64,000 bases of DNA from Candidatus Regiella insecticola LSR1. Its GTDB lineage: Bacteria; Pseudomonadota; Gammaproteobacteria; Enterobacterales; Enterobacteriaceae. The position numbers and the translations under genes were made by a program. The notes under the pieces were generated by a model. That model did no database searches, was not told where the DNA came from, and saw only the letters and a program-made list of their open reading frames with translations. Positions within the stretch are counted from its first letter, which is position 1; every line of letters starts with the position of its first letter. Shown piece by piece: positions 48,877 to 62,052 of the stretch. Where the stretch lies: contig NZ_GL379589.1 in assembly GCF_000143625.1 (NCBI RefSeq), positions 588,273 through 652,272 on the forward strand, given 5' to 3'.

Positions 48877-49980
48877 ATGTCAGATCATAGCCAGAAAAAG
48901 ATTATAGTCGGTATGTCCGGTGGGGTCGATTCTTCCGTTGCCGCCTATCTGCTTAAGCAACAGGGGTACCAAGTCGCTGGACTCTTTATGAAAAATTGGG
49001 AGGAAGACGATAACGATACCTATTGTGGGGCAGCAAAAGATCTCGCCGATGCACAAGCCGTGTGTGACAAGCTTAATATCAATTTACACCGGGTTAACTT
49101 TGCCGCTGAATATTGGGATAACGTTTTTAAATTGTTTCTAGCAGAGTATCAAGCGGGACGAACACCTAATCCCGATATCTTGTGTAATAAAGAAATAAAA
49201 TTTAATGCTTTTTTGTCATTTGCGTGCGAAGAGCTCGAGGCCGATTATATTGCCACCGGTCATTATGTTCGCCGCCACACTAGCGCGGGTAAAAATTGCC
49301 TGCTGAGAGGACTAGATGACAATAAAGATCAAAGTTATTTCCTTTACACTTTGAACCAACAACAACTGGCACGAAGCCTGTTTCCTATCGGTGACCTGAA
49401 AAAATCAGAAGTTCGTAACATTGCTGAACAGTTAAATTTGATCACAGCAAAAAAGAAAGATTCCACTGGCATCTGTTTTATTGGCGAACGTAAATTTCGT
49501 GATTTTCTTGCTCGCTATTTACCCGCACAGCCGGGGTCAATCATCAGTGTTGATGGACAAGATCTCGGGCAACATCATGGATTAATGTATCATACCTTGG
49601 GTCAACGCAAGGGTTTAGGCATTGGTGGAATCAAAGAAGGTAATGGCGCACCCTGGTATGTCGTCGATAAAAATATCGCCACTAACACTTTGCTCGTCGC
49701 ACAAGACCACAAGCACGCCAAATTAATGTCTCATGGATTAATTGCCCAACAATTATCTTGGATCGATCTCCCCTCACTGACATTTCCTTTGCGTTGCATG
49801 GTAAAAACCCGTTATCGTCAGCAAGATATTCCCTGTACTGTTTTCTCTAAAGCGGAGAACAGTATTGAGGTTCGTTTCGAACAACCGATTGTGGCTGTAA
49901 CGCCGGGTCAATCCGCTGTTTTTTATCAAGGCGATATTTGCCTCGGAGGGGGGATTATTGAACAACGCTTACAGACGTAA
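48877..49980 (+). CDS. mnmA: tRNA-specific 2-thiouridylase MnmA
   Basis: A 367-aa enzyme that thiolates U34 of tRNA-Lys, Glu and Gln. The PP-loop [15 protein letters not shown], the catalytic Cys in [12 protein letters not shown] and the second Cys in [12 protein letters not shown] are visible. The tRNA-binding [11 protein letters not shown] and C-terminal barrel ([20 protein letters not shown]) are normal. Length equals E. coli (368). It precedes hflD-purB as in E. coli. No lesion. One of its substrates, tRNA-Lys(UUU), is encoded at 62564. Confidence 0.97.
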   Translation: MSDHSQKKIIVGMSGGVDSSVAAYLLKQQGYQVAGLFMKNWEEDDNDTYCGAAKDLADAQAVCDKLNINLHRVNFAAEYWDNVFKLFLAEYQAGRTPNPDILCNKEIKFNAFLSFACEELEADYIATGHYVRRHTSAGKNCLLRGLDDNKDQSYFLYTLNQQQLARSLFPIGDLKKSEVRNIAEQLNLITAKKKDSTGICFIGERKFRDFLARYLPAQPGSIISVDGQDLGQHHGLMYHTLGQRKGLGIGGIKEGNGAPWYVVDKNIATNTLLVAQDHKHAKLMSHGLIAQQLSWIDLPSLTFPLRCMVKTRYRQQDIPCTVFSKAENSIEVRFEQPIVAVTPGQSAVFYQGDICLGGGIIEQRLQT

Positions 49981-50160
49981 CTTTAGGTTAGGTAAACTAT
50001 GCTTTTTCGCTCATTTTTTTCTCATGAGCTTCTCTAATATAAATAGAAATTGTTGTAACTAATAAAAGAAACTAATATGAAAAAATATAAGATAGAATGA
50101 ATTCTCAATTTTCCAAACTTGAATCTTCACTCAGCAAACTCAATCATCAATTAATACAAT

Positions 50161-50192
50161 AGACCTCTTTGAGTAGGTTTACGAAGAGGTCT
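50161..50192. mobile_element. Minimal family C remnant, copy C6
   Basis: Only 32 bases between two AAT copies: AGACCTCTTTGAGTAGG at one end and CGAAGAGGTCT at the other. The inner part of the MITE has been deleted, but both ends and the target duplication remain. It lies just upstream of hflD. Confidence 0.85.
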
Positions 50193-50221
50193 AATAGAAG
50201 ATTTCGTTTACAGGAGTAACA

Positions 50222-52270
<2,049 letters not shown>

Positions 52271-52409
52271 TACTCATCATTAATTAGTACATTTCATCGC
52301 GTATTAATTTAACTAAAAAATATAATAATTATTATAAACAATAAAAAGCATATAGAATTATCTTGAAATATATTATATGCTTTTTATTGTTTTAGTTGAA
52401 GAATATAAC

Positions 52410-53572
52410 ATGCGAGTTTTGGTTGTGGAGGATAATGCGCTGCTGAGACATCACCTTGCCGTGCAACTGCGAGAAATGGGTTATCATGTAGGTTATCTTG
52501 TTAATTTTAATAAAAATACTTTTCGTGATCATCGAGGAGAAAGCAATTTATTTTTCAGTTTCGCGCAATGGAAAAATAATAAGCTGACCGTTGCTATTCC
52601 TGCTGATATCGAACTTAATATCCCAACGCTGGCGCTGATCTATGATGATAATGGTAATATCTTATGGCGCCAGCGACATGTGCCTGAATTAGAGCCGCAT
52701 ATTAAAAAGAGCTGGCTAAGAAAACCCGGGTTTTATGAAATTGATACCGGCGTCGATATCAGTAGCGTTATGCTAGGTGACAATTCTGCCGCGCAATCTC
52801 AATTAAGAAAATATGAGGCGAGTGCACTCAGTCATTCAGTTTCTGTCAATATTTATCCTGCCACCCTCAAATTACCACAGCTTACCATCGTGGTCATCGA
52901 CACCATGCCGCAAGAATTACAACGCTCAGATCAGGTCTGGAACTGGTTTATTTATGTTCTCCTGGCGAATTTACTGTTAGTGGTACCTCTACTCTGGCTG
53001 GCTGCTTACTGGATTTTGCGTCCCATCAAAGCGCTAGTGAATCAAGTCGGTCAGCTAGAGAAAGGAACACGCGAACAGTTGGATGAAAATCCCCCCCGTG
53101 AGCTATTGAGTCTGGTACGTAATCTGAATATTTTACTGAGACATGAGCGTCAACGTTACAATAAATACCGCACTACACTTTCTGATCTTACACACAGCCT
53201 AAAAACACCGTTAGCCGTGCTGCAAAGTATAATACATTACGTTCGCTGCGAACTGACAAACAAACCACCATTGAAAGCGTAGAGCCTATTATGCTGGAGC
53301 AAATAGGACGAATTTCACAACAGATCGGCTATTTTCTTCATCGCGCCAATATGCATTCAGAACATAATGTGCTCAATAGAGAAATTCACTCGGTTCCTAC
53401 CCTGCTCGATAGTTTGTGCAATGCCTTAAACAAAGTCTATCAACGCAAAGGGGTGGTGCTGACATTAGATATGTCGCCTGAAATTACTTTTCTCGGCGAA
53501 AAAAATGATTTTATAGAAATGCGAGGTTATGAAGACAATCACACACCGAAAATAGACTTGATTCTACATTAG
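52410..53572 (+). pseudogene. phoQ: phoP-phoQ deletion fusion, frameshifted and truncated
   Basis: The reading frame opens with the first 27 residues of PhoP (RVLVVEDNALLRHHLAVQLR, then EMGYHV) and passes straight into PhoQ at GYLVNFNKNTFRDHRGES. The PhoP phosphate-receiver core, the PhoP DNA-binding domain and the first PhoQ membrane segment are gone. The PhoQ sensor domain, second membrane segment (YVLLANLLLVVPLLWLAAYW) and HAMP follow, up to the phospho-acceptor His in [15 protein letters not shown] one-base frameshift at about 53226-53240 then leads to the next phase ([19 protein letters not shown]). The gene ends at 53572 after [11 protein letters not shown], without the ATP-binding domain. 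So the Mg2+/antimicrobial-peptide-sensing two-component system is lost. Confidence 0.92.
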
Positions 53573-53671
53573 TATTAGTAACTTCGCTCATTCTGCTTCT
53601 CTTTATTGCGAAAAAATAAGAGATGCAATCATAATTAAAAACATCAATATATTAATAGGTATAACACCATA

Positions 53672-53725
53672 TATTGCTATTGCTATTGCTATTGCTATTG
53701 CTATTGCTATTGCTATTGCTATTGC
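53672..53725. repeat. Hexanucleotide tandem repeat (TATTGC)9
   Basis: Nine perfect copies of TATTGC, 6 bases downstream of the lolE stop on the other strand. It is a simple sequence repeat prone to copy-number change. Confidence 0.97.
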
Positions 53726-53730
53726 GCAGC

Positions 53731-55011
53731 TCACCGCCCACTCAACACCCGCACTGGATCAACACGGCTGGCACAGCGTGCAGGGTACCAACTTGCTAGC
53801 AAGCTCAGTAAAATCGCCGTTATTAGTACATAAATGACATCACTTGCATGTAACTCCGAAGGCAGGAAATCAATAAAATAAATATCTCCCGAGAGAAAAG
53901 AACGGCCAAGCCATTTTTCAAACTGACTAATAATTGCGGTTAATTTTAAAGCAATAACACTGCCCATTATCACACCACTTAAACTACCCACCAGCCCCGT
54001 CAATAAACCATACCAAATAAAAATGGCACGAATCAGACTATCTTTAGCCCCTAGGGTACGTAATATTGCAATATCACGGCTTTTATCATTTACCGCCATC
54101 ACGAGTGTTGAAACAATATTAAAACTGGCCACACCGATAACCAATATCATCGCTAAATACATAATAGAGCGGATCATTTGAATATCACGGTACATATAGC
54201 CATAAGTTCCCATCCAACTACTAAATTGAACGTAGGCCTGTGTCACTTCAGCCGCATCACGTGTCAATTGATGGGCATTAAAAACATCAGAAACTTTGAT
54301 GGCAATACCGGTCACACTCTGACCCATCTCTAAATACTTTTGTGCATGCACTAATGGCAACATCGCGAGGCTATGATCTAACTGACCGCTTAGCTGAAAC
54401 AGACCGGCTACCCGTAACCGGATACGTTTGGGTTGCAGTAATTTCATGGAGGGATCGTTATTAGAAATCATAAGCGTCAACCAGGCGCCTTGTGTTACGC
54501 CTAATGCATCAGCCAGTCCCTTTCCTAAAATGATTTGTTGCTCCCCCGCCCGAAAATCATCCCAAGCAGAGTTGATCATAAAATGCGGTAACGCGCTCAA
54601 TTTTTTTTCCGCTTGTGGATCGACCCCTTTTATTTGTACTGCTCGTAGCTGTGATCCACTTTCAATCAAACCGGTAAACTCAATATAAGGTGCTGCTGCA
54701 ATAATTCCTGTGACCTGCTCAATGCGCTCTAAGAGAGATGGCCAACGATTAAACGGCTGTTCAACAAAAGCGATTTTACCGTGCGGTACCACAGCTAACA
54801 CTCGGTTTTTTAATTCGCGTTCGAAGCCATTCATTGCACTCAAGCCCAGGATCAACACCGCCACCCCCAAGGTGATCCCTAAAGTCGAAATCACCGAAAG
54901 CAGCGATAAAATGGGATTACCCGCATTAGCGTTGGTTTTATCCCCTCCCCGCGCGCGGCGGCCACAACTAAAACGTAAAGCAATAAGAAACGACAGTGGC
55001 CAAGCAAACAT
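53731..55011 (-). CDS. lolE: Lipoprotein-releasing system permease LolE
   Basis: A 426-aa inner-membrane subunit of the LolCDE ABC transporter, which releases lipoproteins to LolA. It has one N-terminal membrane segment ([20 protein letters not shown]), a large periplasmic domain, and three C-terminal segments in the FtsX-like permease fold ([59 protein letters not shown]). Slightly longer than E. coli (414), with a Gly/Arg-rich insert near residue 20. The start ATG shares one base with the lolD stop. Intact. Confidence 0.95.
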   Translation of the reverse strand: MFAWPLSFLIALRFSCGRRARGGDKTNANAGNPILSLLSVISTLGITLGVAVLILGLSAMNGFERELKNRVLAVVPHGKIAFVEQPFNRWPSLLERIEQVTGIIAAAPYIEFTGLIESGSQLRAVQIKGVDPQAEKKLSALPHFMINSAWDDFRAGEQQIILGKGLADALGVTQGAWLTLMISNNDPSMKLLQPKRIRLRVAGLFQLSGQLDHSLAMLPLVHAQKYLEMGQSVTGIAIKVSDVFNAHQLTRDAAEVTQAYVQFSSWMGTYGYMYRDIQMIRSIMYLAMILVIGVASFNIVSTLVMAVNDKSRDIAILRTLGAKDSLIRAIFIWYGLLTGLVGSLSGVIMGSVIALKLTAIISQFEKWLGRSFLSGDIYFIDFLPSELHASDVIYVLITAILLSLLASWYPARCASRVDPVRVLSGR

Positions 55012-55718
55012 TACTGTGCCTCCGTGGGCAATTGCAGATGCCCGTCACGCATTTCAAGTTGTCGGTGTAAACGTTTTGCTAATTGCAAATCGTGGGTCAC
55101 CACTAAAAAAGCGGTTCCTTGGCGTGCATTCAATTCCATTAACAAATTAAAAATACTGTCCGCATTATATTGATCTAAATTGCCGGTAGGTTCATCGGCC
55201 AATACTAACGAAGGATGATTAACCAAGGCTCGGGCGATGGCGACCCGTTGACGTTCACCGCCAGAGAGTTCTGCCGGACGATGATGGCCACGTGATGCTA
55301 ACCCCACCTCTACTAACATCGCGTTCGCTTTATCCTGCGCGTATTTTGCATTCTTACCTGCAATCAATAATGGCATGGCGACATTTTCTAACGCAGTAAA
55401 ATCAGGCAATAAATGGTGAAATTGATAAATAAAACCGAGTTCAGTATTGCGAAGTTCTGCTTTCATACTAGAGGATAAGCGATGAATAAAACGATCTCGA
55501 TAGATGACTTCACCTGAAGTCGGTGAATCTAACCCGCCGAGTAAATGTAATAAGGTACTTTTCCCCGATCCCGAACTTCCCACAATGGCCATCATTTCGT
55601 TAGGCTGCATAGTAAAAGTGACATTACGTAATACTTCAGTAGACAAGGCGCCTTGTTGATAACTTTTACATAGATTTTCACATTGCAAAAAATTTTTATT
55701 TTGAAGAGGACTATTCAT
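55011..55718 (-). CDS. lolD: Lipoprotein-releasing system ATPase LolD
   Basis: A 235-aa ABC ATPase of LolCDE. It has Walker A ([19 protein letters not shown]), the Q-loop region ([18 protein letters not shown]), the signature ([16 protein letters not shown]) and Walker B ([12 protein letters not shown]). Length matches E. coli (233). The gene overlaps lolC by 8 bases and abuts lolE, so the three are one operon. Intact. Confidence 0.97.
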   Translation of the reverse strand: MNSPLQNKNFLQCENLCKSYQQGALSTEVLRNVTFTMQPNEMMAIVGSSGSGKSTLLHLLGGLDSPTSGEVIYRDRFIHRLSSSMKAELRNTELGFIYQFHHLLPDFTALENVAMPLLIAGKNAKYAQDKANAMLVEVGLASRGHHRPAELSGGERQRVAIARALVNHPSLVLADEPTGNLDQYNADSIFNLLMELNARQGTAFLVVTHDLQLAKRLHRQLEMRDGHLQLPTEAQ

Positions 55719-56913
55719 AGCGTAGTGCCTCGGCGGGCTGAGCAGCGGCGGCGCGCCAGGCAGGATAAAATGTCGCTAACAGTGCAATCAACATGGTTAA
55801 CAAAGCAATCAGCGCGACCTGTAGAGGATCGATCGCAACCGGTAACAACGCCCCTTCCATCAGCAAACCTAACATCGGCACTATGTTCGCCAATTGACTG
55901 ACGATCCCTACCCCCATCATCGCCCCTAATAACGCGCCAATAATACCCGCACTGGCACCTTGTACCATAAATACCATCATAATTTTGCCTCGCTTGAGAC
56001 CCAGTGTTTGTAAAACCGCCACTTCGCCCTGCTTCTCCATAATCAATAAACCTAATGAAGTAATAATATTGAATGCCGCTACCGTAATAATGAGGCTTAA
56101 TAACAGTCCCATCATATTTTTTTCCATGCGTACCGCCTGGAAAAGTTCACCTTTACGGGAGCGCCAATCCTTCCATATTGTTCCTGCCGGTAATGGCTGA
56201 TTTTTTAGGCTGTCAACCGCTAACGGATGCGCTAAAAATAGGCGCCAACCGGTGATATTGCCCGGCGCATAATGCATCAGACGTGAAGCATCTTGTTGGT
56301 TTAGCAATAATTGATATTCATCAACTTCACTGTCGGCAACAAAAATTCCGCTGACATTAAACAAACGCTGGCTGGGGATCCGCCCTAACGGAGTAAACTG
56401 ACTCGCATTTGGCACCATAAGACGTAGGGTATCGCCCTGCCTAACACCGAGTTGCTCTGCCAATCTTCCGCCAAGAATAAGATTGTATTTACCGGGCTGT
56501 AACACTTCTTTATCGGCATTAACTAAAAATTGCGTCAGTGGCTCGTATTGCTGAGGATCGATCCCTAACATGACTGCTACCCCTACATGATGATTGCTTT
56601 GTAATACCACCTCAGCGGTGGTTAATGGAACAATATTAGTTACACCTTGTAGCCCTTGAAGCGTAGCAGCCGATATTTCATTTGGATTAAGCGATCCCTG
56701 CTTAGTCGTGATCAAAACCTGTGGCATCAATCCCAGAATATTATTTTGTAAATCACGCTCAAAACCATTCATCACCGACAACACCAGCACCAACGCCATT
56801 ACACCTAGCGTGATACCAATAGTAGAAAGCCATGAAACAAATCGACCAAAGCCGTTAGAAGTTCGTCCACGCAAATAACGCAGACCAATAAATAATGAGA
56901 TAGGTTGATGCAT
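55711..56913 (-). CDS. lolC: Lipoprotein-releasing system permease LolC
   Basis: A 400-aa inner-membrane subunit, equal in length to E. coli LolC (399). The N-terminal segment ([22 protein letters not shown]), a periplasmic domain containing the hook region that binds LolA, and three C-terminal segments ([59 protein letters not shown]) are visible. It is the first gene of lolCDE. Intact. mfd is divergent upstream, as in E. coli (ycfT is not seen). Confidence 0.96.
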   Translation of the reverse strand: MHQPISLFIGLRYLRGRTSNGFGRFVSWLSTIGITLGVMALVLVLSVMNGFERDLQNNILGLMPQVLITTKQGSLNPNEISAATLQGLQGVTNIVPLTTAEVVLQSNHHVGVAVMLGIDPQQYEPLTQFLVNADKEVLQPGKYNLILGGRLAEQLGVRQGDTLRLMVPNASQFTPLGRIPSQRLFNVSGIFVADSEVDEYQLLLNQQDASRLMHYAPGNITGWRLFLAHPLAVDSLKNQPLPAGTIWKDWRSRKGELFQAVRMEKNMMGLLLSLIITVAAFNIITSLGLLIMEKQGEVAVLQTLGLKRGKIMMVFMVQGASAGIIGALLGAMMGVGIVSQLANIVPMLGLLMEGALLPVAIDPLQVALIALLTMLIALLATFYPAWRAAAAQPAEALRYE

Positions 56914-57061
56914 GAAATCGCCTTAGACTATTAGAGGCTATTGCTAACATTACGAGATCGGTGATAATAAAGGTTGCATCCATTTTATGAAACCACCCAT
57001 GTGTAGATATGCGGAGCCTATCCCAAAATTAACACAAGTACTAAAATAAGCGGCTTATACC

Positions 57062-57141
57062 TATACCCAATGAATGTCGAGTTACGGCAAAGTGGCAATC
57101 AATCGAATAACGCCGCCGTAACTTGAAAGACGAAGGGTATA
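57062..57141. repeat. Internally deleted family A repeat, copy A11, upstream of mfd
   Basis: 80 bp, TATACCCAATGAATGTCG to GACGAAGGGTATA, lacking the central third. It ends about 30 bases before the mfd start and may act in its leader. It also accounts for the artificial extension of the mfd frame. Confidence 0.85.
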
Positions 57142-57170
57142 TTAGCCGAACCGAGATGATTCAACTATTT

Positions 57171-60100
57171 ATGTCACAATCAATAATAGATAAACAATAC
57201 CGTTATTTACTCCCGCAACAGCCCAACGATAAGCGCCAAATAGGTCAGCTGGTGGGTAGCGCCTATGCAATTGAATGCGCAGAAATCATAGAGCGCCATC
57301 CAGGGTTAGTGATATTAATCACGACAGATATGCAAAGTGCGTTACGTTTACGTGATGAAATTCCGCAATTTACCAAACAACCTATTGCTATCCTTGCCGA
57401 TTGGGAAACTTTACCCTACGACAGTTTTTCTCCCCATCAGGATATTATTTCTGCGCGTTTATCGAGCCTCTATCAATTACCGATTATGAATAGCGGCGCC
57501 CTCATTTTACCCATCAATACCTTGATGCAACGGGTTTGTCCCTATCAATTTTTACAGGCTCACGCGCTCGTCATGAAGACAGGCCAACAGCTTTCTCGCG
57601 ATAAGCTACGAGCACAACTTGAACAAGCGGGTTACCGTAGTGTAGATCAAGTCATTGAACACGGTGAATTTGCCAGCCGAGGAGCATTACTCGATCTCTA
57701 CCCTATGGGCAGTAATGAGCCTTACCGCATTGATTTTTTTGATGATGAAATCGACAGTTTGCGCCTATTTGATGTGGACACACAGCGCACACTGGCAGAA
57801 GTAAAGCAAATTAATTTGCTACCCGCACACGAATTTCCTATCGACCAGAATGCTATTGAATTGTTTCGTAGCCAATGGAGAGAGCACTTTGAGATACGCA
57901 GAGAGGCCGAACACCTGTATCAACAAGTCAGTAAAGGCATTTGGCCAGCAGGAATAGAATATTGGCAGCCGCTGTTTTTTAGCCAACCCTTGCCAACATT
58001 ATTTAGCTATTTTCCAAACAATACCCTGCTGATCACTATCGGTGATTTAGAATCTGCCGCCACCGAGTTTTGGCGCAATCTTAATCAACGCTATGAAAGT
58101 CGGCGTGTCGATCCGATGCGGCCATTAGTCGCACCAGACAAATTATGGATCAACAGCGATACCCTTTTCTCGCAATTAAAAGCCTGGCCGCGGATACAAT
58201 TAAAACAGGACAAATTAGCCACCAAGAGTGCCAATACCAATTTATCTTACCAAGCACTGCCTGAACTCGCCGTCAAGAGCGGACAAAAAAAACCGTTGGA
58301 TAACCTTCACCGGTTTAGCGAAACCTTTACCGGCAGTATCGTATTTTCGGTAGAAAGTGAAGGCCGAAAAGAAATCTTGCTCGATTTATTAACACCAATC
58401 AAACTCCATCCCACCTTGATTACCCAGCTATGCCAAGCAAGCCAACCCGGACATTATTTGATGATCGGGGAGGCTGAACAAGGTTTTCTTGATCAGGAGC
58501 GGCAATTAGCCTTCATCTGTGAAAGTGATCTACTCGGTAAACGGGTTAACCGAAGGCAGCAAGATAATCGCCGTACCATCAATACCGATAGCTTAATTCG
58601 CAGCTTGGCGGAATTACGTCCCGGCCAACCGGTGGTACACCTAGAACAAGGCGTGGGGCGCTATCAAGGGATGACAACCTTGGAAGCAGGCGGCATCAAA
58701 GCTGAATATTTAATACTCAGCTATGCTGAGCAGGATAAACTTTATATTCCAATATCCTCGCTACATCTTATTAGCCGCTATTGCGGTGGCTCAGAGCAAG
58801 ATGCGCCAATACATAAACTGGGTGGTGATGTTTGGCAGCGTGCACGACAAAAAGCAGCCGAAAAAATACGCGATGTGGCGGCAGAATTGCTTGATACTTA
58901 CTCACAACGCGCTGCCAAGCCTGGCTTTCAATTTCAACAAGATCACCAACAATACCGGTTGTTTTGCCAAGACTTTCCTTTTGATACCACCCCAGATCAA
59001 GAAAAAACGATCAATGCAGTCTTAAATGATATGTGTCAACCCTTAGCCATGGATCGTTTGGTCTGCGGTGATGTTGGCTTCGGTAAAACCGAGGTGGCGA
59101 TGCGCGCCGCATTTTTAGCCATCGTCAATAAAAAACAGACGGCAGTATTAGTGCCAACAACCTTGCTAGCGCAACAGCATTTCGATAATTTTCGCGATCG
59201 CTTTGCTACCTGGCCAGTAAAAATAGAGATGTTGTCACGCTTCCGAAGGCCGAAAGAGCAACAAGCCATTTTTCAACAAGCCTATGAAGGTAAAATTGAT
59301 ATTCTCATTGGCACCCATAAATTATTACAACCTCACTTGCATTGGAAAGATCTCGGTTTATTGATTGTCGATGAAGAGCATCGTTTCGGCGTACGCCATA
59401 AAGAGCAAATCAAAGCCATGCGTACTGATGTCGATATTCTTACACTGACAGCAACACCGATACCTCGCACACTGAACATGGCAATGAGTGGGATGCGAGA
59501 TTTATCAATTATTGCCACTCCCCCCGCGCGACGTCTTGCGGTAAAAACCTTTGTACGTGAATACGACGAACTTTTACTACGCGAAGCGATTCTCCGTGAA
59601 ATATTGCGGGGCGGACAGGTTTTTTATCTGTATAACGACGTTGAAAAAATTGAAGGCGTCGCCACAAAACTGGCGGAATTAGTTCCCGAAGCCCATATTG
59701 CTATCGGTCACGGACAGATGCGCGAACGCGATCTCGAACGTGTAATGAATGATTTTCATCATCAACGCTTTAATATTTTGGTTTGTACCACCATCATTGA
59801 AACCGGAATCGACGTTCCCAATGCCAACACCATTATTATTGAACGTGCCGACCGTTTAGGCTTAGCGCAACTGCATCAGTTACGGGGTCGCGTTGGGCGT
59901 TCACATCATCAAGCTTATGCTTATCTGTTAACGCCCAATATCAAAAGTGATGCTAAAAAACGCCTTGAAGCCATCGCTTCACTCGAAGAATTAGGTGCGG
60001 GTTTTGCTCTAGCCACACACGATTTAGAGATCCGCGGCGCAGGCGAATTATTGGGTGAAGATCAGAGTGGACAAATGACCACCATCGGCTTTTCTCTCTA

Positions 60101-60620
60101 TATGGAAATGTTAGAAAATGCCGTTAATGCATTAAAAGAAGGGCGCGAACCCTCACTTGAAAATTTAACCCGTCAACAAACAGAAATTGAAATGCGCATG
60201 CCGGTGTTGCTGCCAGATGACTTTATTCACGATGTTAATATTCGCCTATCATTTTATAAACGTATTGCCAATGCGAGTGATGATACTGAGCTCAATGAAC
60301 TCAAAGTGGAATTGATCGATAGGTTTGGCAAATTACCCGATGCAACAAACTATTTATTACAAACCGCCTCTTTGGGGAAAAGAGCGCAAAAATTAGGCAT
60401 TAAACGGATAGAAAGTAATGAACAGGGAGGATTTATTGAATTTGACATCAATCATCAAGTTGATCCCGCTTATTTAATCGAATTGCTACAAAACCAACGG
60501 CATATTTATCGGTTGGACGGTGCTAGCAAACTTAAATTTATACAAGATTTAAGCAACAGAAGACAACGATTAAAATTTGTTGAAGAAGTACTTAACAACT
60601 TTGAACAACATCTTTTGTAG
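57171..60620 (+). CDS. mfd: Transcription-repair coupling factor Mfd
   Basis: An SF2 translocase of about 1149 aa (E. coli 1148) that removes stalled RNA polymerase and recruits UvrA. Domain order: UvrB-like N-terminal region (LADWETLPYDSFSPHQDIIS), the RNA-polymerase-interaction domain (RPGQPVVHLEQGVGRYQGMT), helicase motif I (CGDVGFGKTEVAMRAAFLA), DEEH box (LLIVDEEHRFG), motif VI (LHQLRGRVGRSHHQAYAYLL), and a C-terminal TRCF domain. I prefer the ATG at 57171 (MSQSIIDKQYRYLLPQQ). An ATG at 57156 and the frame back to 57123 lie partly in repeat A11. No lesion. Confidence 0.97.
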   Translation: MSQSIIDKQYRYLLPQQPNDKRQIGQLVGSAYAIECAEIIERHPGLVILITTDMQSALRLRDEIPQFTKQPIAILADWETLPYDSFSPHQDIISARLSSLYQLPIMNSGALILPINTLMQRVCPYQFLQAHALVMKTGQQLSRDKLRAQLEQAGYRSVDQVIEHGEFASRGALLDLYPMGSNEPYRIDFFDDEIDSLRLFDVDTQRTLAEVKQINLLPAHEFPIDQNAIELFRSQWREHFEIRREAEHLYQQVSKGIWPAGIEYWQPLFFSQPLPTLFSYFPNNTLLITIGDLESAATEFWRNLNQRYESRRVDPMRPLVAPDKLWINSDTLFSQLKAWPRIQLKQDKLATKSANTNLSYQALPELAVKSGQKKPLDNLHRFSETFTGSIVFSVESEGRKEILLDLLTPIKLHPTLITQLCQASQPGHYLMIGEAEQGFLDQERQLAFICESDLLGKRVNRRQQDNRRTINTDSLIRSLAELRPGQPVVHLEQGVGRYQGMTTLEAGGIKAEYLILSYAEQDKLYIPISSLHLISRYCGGSEQDAPIHKLGGDVWQRARQKAAEKIRDVAAELLDTYSQRAAKPGFQFQQDHQQYRLFCQDFPFDTTPDQEKTINAVLNDMCQPLAMDRLVCGDVGFGKTEVAMRAAFLAIVNKKQTAVLVPTTLLAQQHFDNFRDRFATWPVKIEMLSRFRRPKEQQAIFQQAYEGKIDILIGTHKLLQPHLHWKDLGLLIVDEEHRFGVRHKEQIKAMRTDVDILTLTATPIPRTLNMAMSGMRDLSIIATPPARRLAVKTFVREYDELLLREAILREILRGGQVFYLYNDVEKIEGVATKLAELVPEAHIAIGHGQMRERDLERVMNDFHHQRFNILVCTTIIETGIDVPNANTIIIERADRLGLAQLHQLRGRVGRSHHQAYAYLLTPNIKSDAKKRLEAIASLEELGAGFALATHDLEIRGAGELLGEDQSGQMTTIGFSLYMEMLENAVNALKEGREPSLENLTRQQTEIEMRMPVLLPDDFIHDVNIRLSFYKRIANASDDTELNELKVELIDRFGKLPDATNYLLQTASLGKRAQKLGIKRIESNEQGGFIEFDINHQVDPAYLIELLQNQRHIYRLDGASKLKFIQDLSNRRQRLKFVEEVLNNFEQHLL

Positions 60621-60660
60621 TGAATTTAATCAGCCGGCCAGGCCAGCTTAATCAACGCAA

Positions 60661-61183
60661 CTATATGCTGATAATCGCGACTTTCTGGACGGTCAGCGTA
60701 TTGGCTAGGAAAATGGTGTCGAGAAATTGATCGAGGGTGATATTAAAGCCATCGCCATGCACCCCAATAGTACCGTCTTGTCGTTTAAAAGCAGTGACTG
60801 CATGCTGACGCTGGCCAATAAGCCAAACCGTGAGGTAATGCGCGTTGCTTGCCACCCGTGCCTGGTCGCCAATCCGTGTTTTATCTTCTAGGATAACGTC
60901 ACCACAGAGTTGCGCGGTGCTGAAAATGTGGCTTTGACCGGACGCGGATGCTCTACCCATCACGCGGGCACGACCATAGACCCGAGCTTCGCCTTGAATT
61001 TGAGTCTGATCTCGCGCCCAGGCGCTGCCATAAATCCAAGCGCCATTAAATACACTCGCCTGGCCGTACACTCGTGCGGTGTTAGATACTTGAGCTTTAT
61101 GAAATACCTTTGCCTGACCGGATATCTTTGCATCATCGTAAACATGAGCCCGACCAAAAACTTGGGCGTTATGGCTTAAGTGT
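60661..61183 (-). pseudogene. Hexapeptide-repeat (left-handed beta-helix) phage-type protein, 5' truncated
   Basis: An open minus-strand frame runs from the IS630 border at about 61183 to 60661. The first 120 residues are made of six-residue turns (NAQVFGRAHVYDDAKISGQA, RVYGQASVFNGAWIYGSA, GEARVYGRARVMGRAS), the pattern of left-handed beta-helices. The C-terminus (TAFKRQDGTIGVHGDGFNIT, then LDQFLDTIF) resembles tails of such proteins in lambdoid and other enterobacterial prophages. No ATG opens the frame. The GTG at 61071 lies within the repeats. So the 5' end was probably lost at the IS630 element. No catalytic residues for acyltransfer were recognised. Confidence 0.6.
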
Positions 61184-62045
61184 TATAAATTGACGTACAA
61201 TATCGAAATGATTTATTGACCTATAAATACCAAAATGACTTATCCCTTAAAATTTCGTCAACATGTATTGGCTTTCAAAAAGAAAGAAGCCCTCACTTAT
61301 GCTGAAACCGCCGACCGTTTTGGTGTAGGAAGTGCCAGTTTGATGCGATGGGCGAAACGCCTGGAGCCTTGTTTGACGCGTAATAAACCCGCTACCAAAA
61401 TAAACAGAGCGGCGTTGATTCTGGATGTGGAAACCTACCCTGACGCGTCTCAGCACGAGCGGGCGCCACGGATGGGTGTGAGTGCCAGGGGTATCTGTGA
61501 TGCCTTAAAGCGGGCGGGTTTTAGCTATAAAAAAAACATTTTATCCCCCCAAAGCCGACGTCCAAGCTCGAAAAGATTTTCAGACTAAGCTCCAGGGCTA
61601 ACGTGGATGAAAGCGGTTTTGCTCATGATATGCCGCGTCTTTATGGTTATTCAGTGAAAGGGAAGCGCTGTTACGGCCAACACGATTGCCATGCCAAAGC
61701 ACGTACTAATGTCATTGGTGCACAGCTTAACGGAAAATTAACTACGGTTTGTACCTTCGACTGCCATATCAACAGCGATATTTTTTATGCCTGGGTCACC
61801 CAAGATTTACTGCCAAAATCCCCTCCAGGGGCAGTCCTTGTGATGGATAATGTGCGCTTCCATAAACGCCAAGACATCCAGACTGCTATACAGAAAGCTG
61901 GCTTTATTCTCGAATATCTCCCCACGTATTCTCCTGACATGAATCCCATTGAGCACAAATGGGCTCAAGCTAAAGCCCTTCGCAGAAAGCGACTATGTGA
62001 TATCGATACCTTGTTTTCTGACCCTTTATTTTAAATCAATTTATA
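61184..62045 (+). mobile_element. IS630-family element, decayed
   Basis: Ends TATAAATTGA (61184-61193) and TCAATTTATA (62036-62045) are complementary and include the TA target typical of IS630. Total about 860 bp. It contains the broken transposase. The left flank is a truncated hexapeptide-repeat gene and the right flank is a truncated speD, so the element lies at a deletion junction. Confidence 0.82.
61235..62034 (+). pseudogene. IS630-type transposase, frameshifted with internal deletion
   Basis: The N-terminal phase (61235-61588) has a helix-turn-helix (YAETADRFGVGSASLMRWAK) and a second one (MGVSARGICDALKRAGFSYKK). A one-base change in the A8 run near 61530 shifts the phase, after which the correct frame reads PKADVQARKDFQTKLQG and stops. 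About ten codons before the catalytic domain are missing. The second phase (61603-62034) holds the DDE residues (VDESGFAHDMPRLYGYS, VLVMDNVRFHKR, SPDMNPIEHKWAQAKAL). Inactive. Confidence 0.88.
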
Positions 62046-62052
62046 CCGCATA

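Noticed and set aside
53672..53725. CRISPR-like array
   Set aside because: The unit is only 6 bases, without spacers. No CRISPR array or cas gene is visible in the window.
61235..61588. A separate DNA-binding regulator gene
   Set aside because: Sequence and position fit the N-terminal half of an IS630 transposase, with a frameshift to the DDE half just downstream.
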